DNA of 64,000 nucleotides from Azorinus chamasolen (Eukaryota; Mollusca; Bivalvia; Cardiida; Solecurtidae). The stretch is taken from positions 81,166,621-81,230,620 of the forward strand of contig OY755244.1 in assembly GCA_963576725.1 (NCBI GenBank), read 5' to 3'. Of this stretch, positions 13,606 to 24,484 are shown one piece after another. The position numbers and the translations under genes are program-made. Position 1 is the first letter of the stretch. The number at the start of each line of letters is the position of its first letter. The notes under the pieces are model-generated. The model saw only the letters and a program-made list of their open reading frames with translations. It made no database searches and was not told the DNA's origin.

Positions 13606-13816
13606 TTAACTGTTTCAATGCCTGAGAATTGCCGTCATATTTTCGTCTGCTTCAAGTTTAAGAATGGACGTTTGTTCAATGTCTTTGTAAAAAGATAAAC
13701 AGTGTGTCAAACAGTTTGGATCCTGATGAGAGGCCGAGCTACACGCCGTCTCATCTGGATCCAAAACTGTTTTGCATATGATATTACAGACCCGTTCATG
13801 GCTTTGAAGGGGTTAA
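13606..13816 (+). mobile_element. TTAA-flanked hairpin MITE, GGATCC-arm subtype
   Basis: TTAA lies at both ends (13606-13609, 13813-13816). The ends are related: TTAACTGTTTCAATGCC on the left, and the complement of the right end reads TTAACCCCTTCAAAGCC. The central hairpin (13708-13774) pairs CAAACAGTTTGGATCCTGAT with its complement downstream. The length of about 203 bp between TTAA sites fits the other copies. The 131-codon ORF starting at 13702 runs through this and the next hairpin and is not a gene. Confidence 0.7.
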
Positions 13817-14010
13817 TGTCTGCAAATATTGTCGCCTGCTTCATGTTTTCCTTCCATATCTATTCAAAAATAAATGTCAGAGTGAAAAACAGTTTTGACC
13901 CTGATGAGTGCCAAGTTACTCGGCGTTTCATATGGATCCAGAATGTTTGCAAAGCTTGTTATAAATGCTACGAACCAAAGCAAACGCAACTGGAACAAAA
14001 CTCATACCTG
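13813..14010 (+). mobile_element. Second adjacent hairpin MITE
   Basis: The sequence after the shared TTAA (13813) repeats the left body of the previous copy (TCGCCTGCTTCATG versus TCGTCTGCTTCAAG). Its hairpin at 13887-13950 is more eroded. The two copies appear to be inserted side by side. The right end is not clear. Confidence 0.5.
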
Positions 14011-14388
14011 TTTAGAGGGACAGTTCCTTTTATTATACTTAAACATGCCTTACGCGGCCATTTTACACATAATTTTACCCATAATTTCGGCGAATAATTT
14101 TTCCTATATTGTAATTTGATGTGTTCGGGATATTCAAATATGTATATGTGTTTAGCTCAACATATTTTAAATGAAGCTATGTGTTTTATAGTGTCCAAAC
14201 TGGTCTAAAACGGCCGGAAGTCAGTTTAAAATGATGATTTGTGTATGTACATGTATATGTATACCTAACTATATTGATGCATGACACTTTAACAAAATAT
14301 TCTGTCTGTATGTCATATAATTTATAGGAGACACACACTAGACGGGACACCCAAAGAAGATAGACATTAAGAAAGAGAGGGAGATTGC

Positions 14389-14419
<31 letters not shown>

Positions 14420-14612
14420 AGAGACAGAGAGAGACAGAGAGAGAGGCAGAGAGAGAGACAGAGGAGAGACAGAGACAGAGAGACAGAGACAAAGACAGAG
14501 AGACAGAGACAGCGACAGCGACAGAAAGAGCCAGAGAGAGAGACAGACAGACAGACAGAGGCAGACAGACAGACAGACAGACAGAGACAGACAGACAGAC
14601 ATAAAGAGAGAA
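14389..14612. repeat. GT / GA / GACA microsatellite
   Basis: A GT tract followed by GAGA and CAGA repeats. Six overlapping ORFs on both strands are repeat artefacts. Confidence 0.95.
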
Positions 14613-14812
14613 CAAGAGGGCCATGATGGCCCTGATATCGCTCACCAGACAATCAGAGGAGAAGATTTACAAAGTTTTCACTATGTTTCTATATAATTCT
14701 TGCCACCCCTGGGGCGGGGCTTCATTTGAATCCAAGGGCAAATTTTAAAAATGTTTTGAAGAGGACTTCAAGATGATGCTATGTACCAAATATGAAAGCA
14801 GAGAAACTTCCA

Positions 14813-17213
14813 GTGTAATAGGAGTTTACTACATATTGAATTTGGCATACCAACCCACTTTGTAGTAATTACTACAATTTGCAACGTTACTACAAAACGG
14901 GTCGCAAGGTCCCATACGAAATGTAGTAAACTGTTTTTGACTCTATTTCATTAAGTAGGTAAGGTATCGGAAAGATTTTTACTGTGCACTCGGATATTGT
15001 CAATATGAAGGACCACCCCAAATCTGGTTGCAGTCACACAACCATGCTCGGTGTAATAGAGTTTACTACATATTGAACTTGGCATACCAACCCACTTTGT
15101 AGTAATTACTACAATTTGCAACGTTACTACAAAACGGGTTGGGAGAGTTTCACGCAAATTGTAGTAACCCGTTTTGTAGTAATTACTACATTTAGCGATG
15201 TAATTATTGTATATAACATTTTGTTATATATTATATTAGTATTATTATACATAATACAAAATATTATATATTATATTATATATTACAAACATATGCCATA
15301 AAGTCATTTTATTTCATGGTATTGTTTCATATCGATTATAATTTTTTTTAATTATATATTATATAATATTATATAATATTTAATGATTTTATATAATTTC
15401 ATATGTATGCAAGTTTTCTACAAAATGAGTTGTGAAGTTATAACACAAACTGTAATAAAATGTTATATATTATATTAAATAATATTATATATTATAAACA
15501 TATGCCAAAAATTCATTTTATTTCATGGTATTGTTTTATATGGATTTTTTTTTAAATTATAAATTATATATATTATACTATATATTATATAATATTTAAT
15601 CATTTTATATTATATCATTTCATATATATGCACGATTACTACAAAATGAGTTGTCAAGTTTTAAAACAAACTGTAGTAACCCACTTTGTAGTAATTACTA
15701 CAATTTGCAACGTTACTACAAAACGGGTCGCAAGGTCCCATACGAAATGTAGTAAACTGTTTTTGACTCTATTTCATTAAGTAGGCAAGGTATCGGAAAG
15801 ATTTTTACTGTGCACTCGGATATTGTCAATATGAAAGACCACCCCAAATTTGGTTGCAGTCACACAACCATGCTCGGTGTAATAGGAGTTTACTACATAT
15901 TGAACTTGGCATACCAACCCACTTTGTAGTAATTACTACAATTTGCAACGTTACTACAAAACGGGTTGGGAGGGTTTCACGCAAATTGTAGTAACCCGTT
16001 TTGTAGTAATTACTACATTTAGCAATGTTACTACGAAACAGTTGGAAGAGTTTATTTTAAAGTGTAGTAGCTTGTATTATTTTATATTATATTATAGATA
16101 ACATATATATTATTTATTTTATAATATTACTATATATTATATATAATATTATGTAATTATTGTATATAACATTTTGTTATGTGTTATATTAGTATAATTA
16201 TACGTAATACAAAATATTATATATGATATTATATATTATAAACATATGCCAAAAAGTCATTTTATGTCATGGTATTGTTTTATATCGATTATAAAAAAAG
16301 TATAAAAAATTATATATATATTATATAATATTTAATGATTTTATATTATATCATTTCATATATGTACAAATGTACTACAAAATGAGTTGTGAAGTTTTAA
16401 CACAAATTGTAGTAAAATTTAATATATTTTATTATATGATATTATATATTATGAACATATGCCAAAAAGTCATTTTATTTCATTGTATTGTTTCATATCG
16501 ATAATTTTTATTTTTTTTAAATATATATATTATATAATATTATATAATATTTAATCATTTTATATTATATCATTTCATATGTATGCAAGTTACTACAAAA
16601 TGAGTTGTGAAGTTTTAACACAAACTGTGGTAAGATATTATATATTATATTATATAATATTATATATTATGAACATATGCCAAAAAGTCATTTTATTTCA
16701 TGGTATTGTTTTATATGGATAAAAAAAATAATTATATATTATATTATATATTATATAATATTTTATCATTTTATATTATCATTTCATATTTATGCACAAT
16801 TACTACAAAATGAGTTGTCAAGTTTTAAAACAAACTGTAGTAACCCACTTTGTAGTAATTACTACAATTTGCAACGTTACTACAAAACGGGTCGCAAGGT
16901 CCCATACGAAGTGTAGTAAACTGTTTTTGACTCTATTTCATTAAGTAGGCAAGGTATCGGAAATATTGTTACTGTGCACTCTGATATTGTCAATATGAAG
17001 GACCACCCCAAATTTGGTTGCAGTCACACAACCATGCTCGGTGTAATAGGAGTTTACTACATATTGAATTTGGCATACCAACCCACTTTGTAGTAATTAC
17101 TACAATTTGCAACGTTACTACAAAACGGGTTGGGAGGGTTTCACGCAAATTGTAGTAACCCGTTTTGTAGTAATTACTACAATTTGCAACGTTACTACAA
17201 AACGGGTTGTAAC
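14813..17213 (-). repeat. Right inverted arm of the foldback-like element
   Basis: This is the reverse complement of 8200-10540 with small indels, most of them in the inner half (for example a deletion near 15190). The 18-bp palindrome occurs about nine times, as in the left arm. The inner boundary is at GTGTAATAGG (14813), where the left arm reads CCTATTACAC (10520-10529). Confidence 0.85.
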
Positions 17214-17382
17214 ACAGCATGAGTAAGATTCCTGTAAATTACATTTTTATAACAACTGTATTTTGATTACTTAATTGCCACCCCTCAAATGCGCAAATGC
17301 TCACTATTAAGTCTCGACATTATGTTGGAGTCTAATATATGTACCCGCTGACTCCTTCGTGCCTCACAAGTGGCCCCTTATC

Positions 17383-17884
17383 TCACACATTGAGGTTCCT
17401 GAGGTTCTTTAACGTTGACAGAAGGCTTCCACAATTCTCACATGTCACCCCTAGATGAGAATAAGTGGTAACCTCACTTATTGCGTCTTTGCCTATAAAC
17501 CACTTCCTGTACCGAGTGCTGCGCAAACATGTGTGCTCGATTAAAACCACGACTGCAGACTTTTGCGGATTGTATTGAACCCGCCAACGTCGAGCATAGG
17601 CATAGCATTCATTTAACATAGTCTGTAAGCCATGATTTGACAGACTCAAAAGACACATATCATCTGCAATACTTGGTGAGCAGACACTGACACCACCAAT
17701 ACATACACCTATTTTTAGTGACCACACGTTTTTCAAGCAGCTCATTAATATAGTCCGGCAGAGAAACTGGATGTTTGGGTCTAACCTTGCATTGTGGTCT
17801 ATAGTTTATTTCTTTGCATATATTGATAGTGAGAAGAGTTCTAAAGATAATAAGACCGGGTGCCACTCTGATACCCTTGGGCAA
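17383..17884 (-). pseudogene. LINE reverse-transcriptase fragment
   Basis: The minus-strand frame 17383-17745 encodes IGVCIGGVSVCSPSIADDM followed by LQTMLNECYAYARRWRVQYN, the RT segment around the catalytic A-D-D with the usual downstream K-S. The preceding piece (LPDYINELL) sits in another frame in 17660-17884, so there is at least one frameshift. Only about 150 residues of RT remain. It cannot be functional. It is distinct from the LINEs at 33-37 and 42-46 kb. Confidence 0.7.
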
Positions 17885-18702
17885 TTTGAGTTATTGAACA
17901 TTTCCCCATCCCACACATTTTACCATTGCGAGAAATTGAAATTTGGCATATTTGTAATGTCATTAGTTTGTGTCTTATATAAAGGCTTTGTATGTTCAAG
18001 AACAACAATTAAATGATAGTTGCACATGTGGACTGGTGAAAATTCTTATTTCCATTATTTAATTTATGCTTTAAAATTACCCCCACCCCAACCCCACCTC
18101 AAGCCTGGATAATGTGCTCATCCCAAATACCAAACTCCTAATTCGTCTTGCAGAGCTGGATTTCTGGGTCTAACCTTTCAATGTGGCCTATCGTCAATGT
18201 GGCCTATCGTTTTTTTCTTTTGCGTATATTGATAGTGAAATCGGTTCTGAAGATAATAAGACCGGGTGCCACTCTGATACCCCATGGCAGTTTGAGATAT
18301 TGGGCCTTTCCCCACCCACCCATTTTACCATTGCGAGAAATTGAAATTTGGCATATTTGTAATGTTATCATTTTGTATCTCATATTAGGGCTTTTTATGT
18401 TAAAGAACAACAGTTAAATGATAGTTGCACATAATTTATGGACAAGTGGAAATCCGTATTTCCATTAATTAATGTATGCTTTAAAATTACTCCAACAACA
18501 GACCTAGATAATGTGCTCATCCCAAATACCAAACTTCCAATTTGTCTTGCAGAAATGGATTGCTGGGCATAATCTTGCTATATTTTTTCTTTTCTTAATT
18601 CTATTGATATAGTAAAAAGTTCTGAAGATGACTGAACTGGGTGCCACTCTGATACCCTTGGGCATTTTGAGTTATTGAGAATTTTCCCCACCCACCCATT
18701 TT
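17767..18702 (+). repeat. About 390-bp tandem repeat, 2.4 copies
   Basis: Copies start near 17767, 18156 and 18555 (CTGGATTTCTGGGTCTAACC and variants) and share AGACCGGGTGCCACTCTGAT and CCCACCCATTTTACC. The middle copy has an internal duplication of CAATGTGGCCTATCGT (about 18179-18211). The third copy ends in a C-run at 18713. Confidence 0.75.
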
Positions 18703-18747
18703 ACCGTTTCCATGCCCCCCCCCCCCCGAGTTTTCGTAATGATGACC

Positions 18748-20250
18748 CATACCTACAAATTCGCCCATATCGCAGTCAGTTTTAATCCTAAAACTATAAA
18801 ACTGGTACCAAATGACATTGTGCCTTTATTTCCAACTTGTTTTTTTAAGTTATCTTATTTGCATACTCATGAATATTAATGAGAACATTAAAATCGTAAA
18901 AAGTATAGAAATAACGTAAACCTTTCATTTTTACCCTACAAATATCAGAAAATAACTTCAAATGAAGTTTAACATGATGACAAAAACCTCAGGAAACAAA
19001 ATATCCAATTTGAGGACCAAAGCATTAACTTTAAGTACCGTTTCCATGGCAACACCCCAATTTTCGTACCTACAAAATTGTCCATATCACAGCCAGTTTT
19101 TCCATAAACCTATAAAACTGGTACCAAATTGGAGATAGGACATTGTGCTTTTTTTTTTAAAATTACCTTATTTGCATACTCATGAATATTAATGAGAACA
19201 TTTAAAATAGTAAAAACAATATAGAAATAACGTAAATAATGTAAACTATTCACTTTTTATCCTACAAATATCACAAAACAACTTCAAATGCAGTTTAATA
19301 TGATGACAAAATCCTTAGAAAACAAAATATCAAATTTGAGGACCAAACATTTAACTCTAAGTAACTTTAACTGATTCGTTTCACTCTGTTCACATATATT
19401 TTGTTAGTCGACACCTACCTGCAAAAATCTTCCATATCATAGAAAGTTATTGTGCTAACTGTATAAAACTGGTACCGAATTAAAGCTAAGACCTTGTGCT
19501 TCTGTTTAAAGGCTATACTTAGGAACTACCTTATTTGCATACACATGAATATTAATGAGAATAATTAAAAAATAGCAAAAAAATACAGAAATAAGTATGT
19601 ATGTGTATACATCTGCGTATATGTATATATATATGTATATATACGTATGTATATGTATGTATGTGTATGTGTATATATGTATACATACTTTATAGACATA
19701 ATTTTAAGCCATCTACAGCAAACTTGTGATGTATTAATTATTTATAGCTTTCCTGTTTTAACATGTTTCTTATCCACAGGTATTTATTTTGATTAATGTA
19801 TTTTGTTATGAAACAATTTGTTTTAGTCGGTAAATAGCTTCTAGCTAATGTTTAATGTTATTCTGTAACACCCGACTAAAAATAAAGTTTCTTGTATCTT
19901 GTATCTAACGTAAACCTCTCAATTGTTATCCTACCAATATCAGAAAACAACTTCAAATGTAGTTTAAATTGATGACAAAATACTCCGAAAGCAAAGTATC
20001 TAAATTAATACCCAAACAATGAACTGTAACTAACATTGTAACGGTTTCCATATAACCGATCCTTTCACAAATTTTGGAAATTTGACATCTACCCGAAATA
20101 CTCCGCTAGATCTGTTATTTTTGATGAATCATGAAATCAATTGTTACAAACATAAATATGAGGCATTGCTTTACTAGTAAATATTACTTTTCTGATAAAA
20201 ACTAATTTGCATATGTATGGATATTTATGAGAACAGCAATAGATGTTGAA
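18748..20250 (+). repeat. About 310-365 bp tandem repeat carrying an octamer/palindrome box
   Basis: Four or so copies contain ATTTGCAT followed by CTCATGAATATTAATGAG (anchors at about 18867, 19179, 19543), then GAAATAACGTAAAC, then AACTTCAAATG, then GTTTCCATGG. Inverted copies are at 20270-20430 and 26030-26880. No coding sense. Confidence 0.7.
19592..19905 (+). mobile_element. Truncated LINE 3' end inserted in the tandem repeat
   Basis: The unit phrase AGAAATAACGTAAAC is interrupted after AGAAATAA (19591) and resumes at AACGTAAAC (19906). The insert begins with a GTAT-type microsatellite and ends AATAAAGTTTC plus TTGTATC repeats, a typical LINE 3' end with a short tandem tail. There is no ORF. 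Orientation is plus because the tail is at the right. Confidence 0.6.
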
Positions 20251-20639
20251 ATTTTCGACAGACACCAGGCTAAAAAATTGAGAGGTTTACGTTATTTCTG
20301 TATTTTTTTGCTATTTTTTAATTATTCTCATTAATATTCATGCGTATGCAAATAAGGTAATTCCTAAGTATAGCCTTTAAACAAAAGCACAAGGTCTTAT
20401 AAGATGTAGAACAACAAAAACTGGTGTCAAAATGAAGCTTATACGTAAGGCTTGAACTTGATAATATAATATCGTTTGCATCTCATTTGCATATTCATGA
20501 TTTTTAATGAGAATGTCCAAAAATGGTAGACAATTGCATACATTTTATCATTTGTCCCAATAAAGTTTCATTTTAAGAATATATTAGCCATTTTCTTGAG
20601 AAAAAAATTATTATGTATAATATATAATATCACTAGTTA

Positions 20640-21230
20640 TTGATATGATGTTTATTTTTATGCCTATGACCCCCCCCCCCCCCTTAGATCAAAGGGGCGG
20701 GGCATATTGTTTTTGCCCTGTCTGTTGATTGGTTGGTTAATTGGTTTGTCCCCAACTTTAACTTTGGCAAATAATTCTGTAGCCATTGCACATACATACT
20801 TCAAACTTTGCATGCATGTGCAGCTTATGACGGCGAACATTTTTAGGGTTGACCTATTAAGGTCAAGGTCATACATCAAAGTCAAAGGTCAACTTACGGG
20901 TTAAATTTAGATTGGCAATAATTTTGTTGTCATTCAACATACATCCTTCAAACTTGGCATGCATGTGCAACTTATAGAGGTGAACAATTTTAGGGGCGAC
21001 TTATTAAGGTTAAGGTCAAGGTCAGTCATCAAGGTCAAAGGTCAAATTACGGGTCAAATTTAGATTAGCGATAATTGTTTCGTCATTCAACATACATCCT
21101 TCAAACTTGGCATGCATGTGCAGCTTATGGAGGTGAACATTTTTAGGAGTTTCTATTTAAGGTCAAGGTCATACTTCAAGGTCAAAGGTCATATTGGGGG
21201 CATAGTGCTGCACAAACATATCTTGTTTAT
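20640..21230 (+). repeat. Short tandem of AAGGTCAAGGTCA units within the left arm
   Basis: Three copies of a roughly 135-bp unit contain CATACATCCTTCAAACTTGG and AAGGTCAAGGTCATA (about 20870, 21020, 21165). The mirrored set is at 25020-25500 with TGACCTTGACCTT. The AAGGTCA half-sites are probably coincidental. Confidence 0.6.
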
Positions 21231-21689
21231 GCATATACGGTACTTTAATTCCACTTGATATGTGCATACAAAACATGGGTGGGCTAACATATAGAAATGG
21301 AATGCTGAAAACACTGAATATGTCATTTACCTTGATTTCTTACTAATTGTGATATAACAAATAATTTGGATTTTAGGTGCAGAATATCAACTCTAAAGTA
21401 TCTGTCGACAATAAAGTATGTGATATAGATCTATATGTCCATGAATATTAACGAAATACAGGATATGTGGCAAATTATCAAAGTCATAATGCTGGCATTC
21501 TAAATCATTTTAAGTTAAGTTGGTCATCATTATCTTCTATAACTGTTAAGTCGTCATGTTGAAAAGCTCTATGACATCACATGTATTCTGATATGACCTA
21601 ATTTAAGTATTATTCATTTATCGGCATATATCTTTGTTGCAACAGTTCTAGTCTCACAATGAAATTCAACTGTTGATATAGTCAAATCG

Positions 21690-23060
21690 ATCACACTTCT
21701 TCATCACCAATCAGCTCATAACTGTCATTGTTGGTCTCAATGTCACTTTTATCGGTGGTCTCTCCAAGATCATCAATCATCTCCCGCAGTACGTTGAGCA
21801 TCTGAGGTGGCAGTATGTGACCATCCAACCACAGCGGCTCCAGAAGTCCATTTACCCGATTATCTATCCATGATCATCTGATGCCTGAGGAATATTGGGA
21901 TTCTGTATGTGTGATCTTTTCCAGATACCGACTTAATAGTTTACACGACGGATATGTTGGCTCAGACATTTTTACATGACGACAAAATAGAGAGAAAGAC
22001 AGATCGACATGTGTGGACACATCAAGACACACCAGGGCTGCCATCGCACACCTCTTTCATTTTCAAGAGTCTTAGCTTGTCCACAGAGTTCATCTAGTAT
22101 TTCCATAAACTGTGCATATGAAAGCGACTAAATCTGAGGGCGACGTTTCTGTTACTGTCCACTCCTTCCATAATTCGGCAAGAGGGGCCACACTTCGCGG
22201 CCTCTTCTATGTAACCTTATTAGGTTTACATGCCCCCACCTTAAACGCACTTACGGTGTCACGGCTTGATATTTCTCCCATATTGTAAAGTTTTCTCTAG
22301 TTACCAGTTTCAGTGTCAAAAACTACTTTACAGTTCTTAAATTCGCTCATGTAGTAAAAGAATGATGAAGAAAATGTCACTATCTGGTTATCTTATTTGA
22401 TAACTGTGGTACCCATACAGAATTATCCTGGTTTCTGTTCCTTCTTGTGTGGATTTTAGTTCTTATATCGTAGTTTTAACCCTTCGCTTGTTATTCACGT
22501 CAATATACCTACCAGTAAATAGTGAATACCCAGATGAGACAGCTTCTGCAGGAGCTGTCTCATCAGGGTCTGCACTATTTACAAGTTGATTGTGCAACCA
22601 GTGCACTCCACAGCAGTGATTGCACAGCGAAATACTTGTACACGGTGAAGATATATATAATTATACAATAGGGCATGGGTAAAGAAGGAGAAATGTATCT
22701 TAAAATTCAGCAAGAGAAGGGTTAACTAGTTTCGTCGTTTTCTGATGTGTTTTGGCATGCCTCACCATCACAAATGGGCACAATTTTCCGCCACTGTAAT
22801 TACTGGGCATATTCATCACTTCCCCAACTCCTATTCATGAACTTTACTGTTTCTAGATTTCGTAATTTGTGAGAAACGATTTCCAATCACCTGGCTTTTT
22901 TGTGTTTTCTCCTTTTATCAACAGCTTTTCTCCATATCCCCGGCGATTTCTCTCCACTGCTTTAATAGACCCTTCTTTGTACTTCTCTGTGCTGAATATC
23001 ACATCTCCAGTCAATCTGTCTGTCTGGCCTTTGATATTGCACCAGCAGTTGCATTGCACT
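21690..23060 (-). pseudogene. Pseudogene in left arm, unidentified repeat-borne protein
   Basis: Coding sense on the minus strand starts near 23060 (YKEGSIKAVERNRRGYGEKL, then KKPGDWKSFLTN), continues in other frames through 22440, and ends at 21690 with PLWLDGHILPPQMLNVLREM and a C-terminus DSYELIGDEEV before a stop. Several stops, frameshifts and one MITE insertion (22476-22725) break it. The pieces resemble a protein family that I believe is multi-copy in molluscs and cnidarians, but I cannot name a function. The inverted partner at 23870-24240 carries the same N-terminal half. Confidence 0.55.
22476..22725. mobile_element. TTAA-flanked hairpin MITE with empty site in the other arm
   Basis: TTAA (22476-22479) followed by CCCTTCGCTTG and, at the right, CAAGAGAAGGG followed by TTAA (22722-22725) give a 242-bp element with 11-bp terminal inverted repeats. 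The mirrored arm has the uninterrupted site CTAGCTAAAACTACGATA (24161-24178), whose complement TATCGTAGTTTTAGCTAG shows TTAG where this arm has the element. The central hairpin (22516-22581) has 29-nt arms with three mismatches. TTAA duplication and CCC ends fit a piggyBac-type non-autonomous element; that class assignment is inference. Confidence 0.85.
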
Positions 23061-23489
23061 GTTACTTTGTTGTTTACATTGGATTACTTTGCTGTTTGAA
23101 GATTTCACTTTTACTGGTCTTCCATTGTTTTTTCATCGTCCTCCATTGTATTGGGTTCAGTCTCTTAATAGGCTCGAAGAACTTGTCTTTCTTTTCCAAC
23201 ACGTTAGCCACAAATGACGAGTATGCTGCTATAATACAGCATGAAGTGTTTCGTCTTAAAGGTCCGAATGAGAAATAGTACATTCCAGAACAAGTAAAAT
23301 AGGCAAGGGAGTCCTTTGTGGCTATTCAGATTGATTTAGAAGAATTATTGCAATATCCAATGACACCGGTCTCGTCTGGTATTGGTACCGCTGATGGCTT
23401 CATTGCCTAAGACAGGCAAATCTAAGGGACACTCAAACATGTGACAAAAGGTATAGAACATGCTAATATCTCTAAAGATAAGGTGTTCA

Positions 23490-23795
23490 TAACTAAAAGT
23501 ACAAAAATGAGTCATTCAGGAAATACCACATACAGAACAAACAGCCGCCCGAACAGCAACACAAGAAAACAGCAAATATACACGACTATAAAAACATCAA
23601 GAGACGCACAAAGACAAAACAAACATACAATAGGGGGAGATGAAAGTACCGCCTTGGAACGGTCAGTGACAAAAGTCACTGGGGGATTAAACCGGTTTAT
23701 GGGCGCCCAACCTCACACTTATTCCATCCTCACCCTAAAAGACAAACAGTGTAAATAAACGTATCCTCTCTCCGACTAATCTACAACCGCGACGG
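23490..23795 (-). mobile_element. 3' UTR fragment of a Naiad-type Penelope-like element
   Basis: This matches 39753-40065 nearly throughout, with GAGTCATTCAGGAAATACCA, CGCCTTGGAACGGTCAGTGA, TTTATGGGCGCCCAACCTCA and GTAAATAAACGTATC. In the longer copy that region is the 3' UTR downstream of the RT on the minus strand, so this is a 5'-truncated insertion. It sits near the centre of the large inverted repeat. The 105-codon plus-strand ORF across it is antisense noise. Confidence 0.7.
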
Positions 23796-23869
23796 CAATG
23801 CACTATTCCATGCGCTTACTAACGCCCGTCCTAATTTCAAACAAATTTCTGAAAGTTTGTTCAATATGA

Positions 23870-24240
23870 CATCAAACACAGCAGATGTGCTATTCAGCAC
23901 AGATCCGTAAAAAGAATGGTCTATTAAAGCAATGGAGAGAAAACGCCGGGGATATGAAGAAAAGCTGATGAAAACAGGAAAAAAACTCAAAAAAGTTAGG
24001 TGATTGTACATCGTTTCTCACAAATGACGAAAACAAGAAACAGTAAACGCCATGAATAGGAGTTGAGAAAGTGAGGAATATGCCTAGAAATTACAGGGTC
24101 GGAATGTTACGCCTATGTGTGATGATGAGGCATTGCATTACACGTCAGAAGACGGAAAAACTAGCTAAAACTACGATAGAAGATCTAAAATTCACACAAG
24201 AAGGAACAGAAACCAGATGGGGCATATAATATATATCAAG
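23870..24240 (+). pseudogene. Mirrored pseudogene fragment in right arm
   Basis: The plus-strand reading contains KEWSIKAMERKRRGYEEKL followed by decayed KKLKK and, after about 24160, TTIEDLKFTQEGTETRWG. These match the left-arm pseudogene and extend it. A stop and frameshifts interrupt it. The family is unidentified; see 21690-23060. Confidence 0.5.
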
Positions 24241-24375
24241 GTTATAGTGAAGACGCCGCGAAGTGTGGCCAAATTAGGGAAGGAGTGGACAGTTACAGAA
24301 ACGTTGCCTTTAGACTTAGACTCTTTCACATGCACATTCTCTCTCTATGTCTCTTTTTATCTCTGTGTCTCTTTC

Positions 24376-24396
24376 TCTGTGTGTGTGTGTGTGTGT

Positions 24397-24437
<41 letters not shown>

Positions 24438-24484
24438 CACTCTCTCTCTTTCTCTCCCCTCTCTCTCTCTCTGTATATGTCTCT
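24376..24484. repeat. GT / TC microsatellite
   Basis: A GT tract followed by CTCT repeats lies where the left arm has about 400 bp of unique sequence, so the right arm probably suffered a deletion here. Confidence 0.9.

Larger units (their letters stand above)
8200..17213. mobile_element. Foldback-like composite element with 2.4-kb inverted arms
   Basis: The left arm (8200-about 10590) and right arm (14813-17213) are inverted copies of each other. In the outer part, left position plus right position is constant (25413), and a 240-nt stretch (8497-8736 versus 16677-16916) is identical. The ends are exact inverted repeats: GTTACAACCCG at 8200 and CGGGTTGTAAC ending at 17213. Flanks are ACAGCATT (8192-8199) and ACAGCATG (17214-17221), a 7-8 bp target duplication. 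Each arm is built of sub-repeats, as in foldback elements. The 4.2-kb spacer carries ordinary interspersed repeats and no recognisable transposase, so the structure is non-autonomous or two elements that moved together. The superfamily is uncertain; an 8-bp duplication would suit hAT- or P-like elements. Confidence 0.75.
18700..23060 (+). repeat. Left arm of a second large inverted repeat
   Basis: Segments appear in order on this strand and in reverse order, inverted, in 23870-26875. Matching pairs include TTTCCATG plus C-run (18705) with G-run plus CATGGAAACGG (26850), 20660-20780 with 25440-25560, 21690-21740 with 24490-24540, 22140-22200 with 24240-24300, and 22860-22990 with 23890-24020. 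Identity is visibly lower than in the 8-17 kb structure. The arm carries three extra insertions relative to its partner. Confidence 0.7.

Noticed and set aside
13702..14097. 131-codon ORF
   Set aside because: It runs through two hairpin MITEs; both arms of the hairpins are translated.
14186..14696. Overlapping ORFs on both strands rich in Ser/Leu or Arg/Asp
   Set aside because: They are products of GA/CAGA microsatellite sequence.
20870..21190. AAGGTCA repeats as nuclear-receptor response elements
   Set aside because: They are part of a 135-bp tandem repeat unit with no gene nearby; the match is most simply coincidence.
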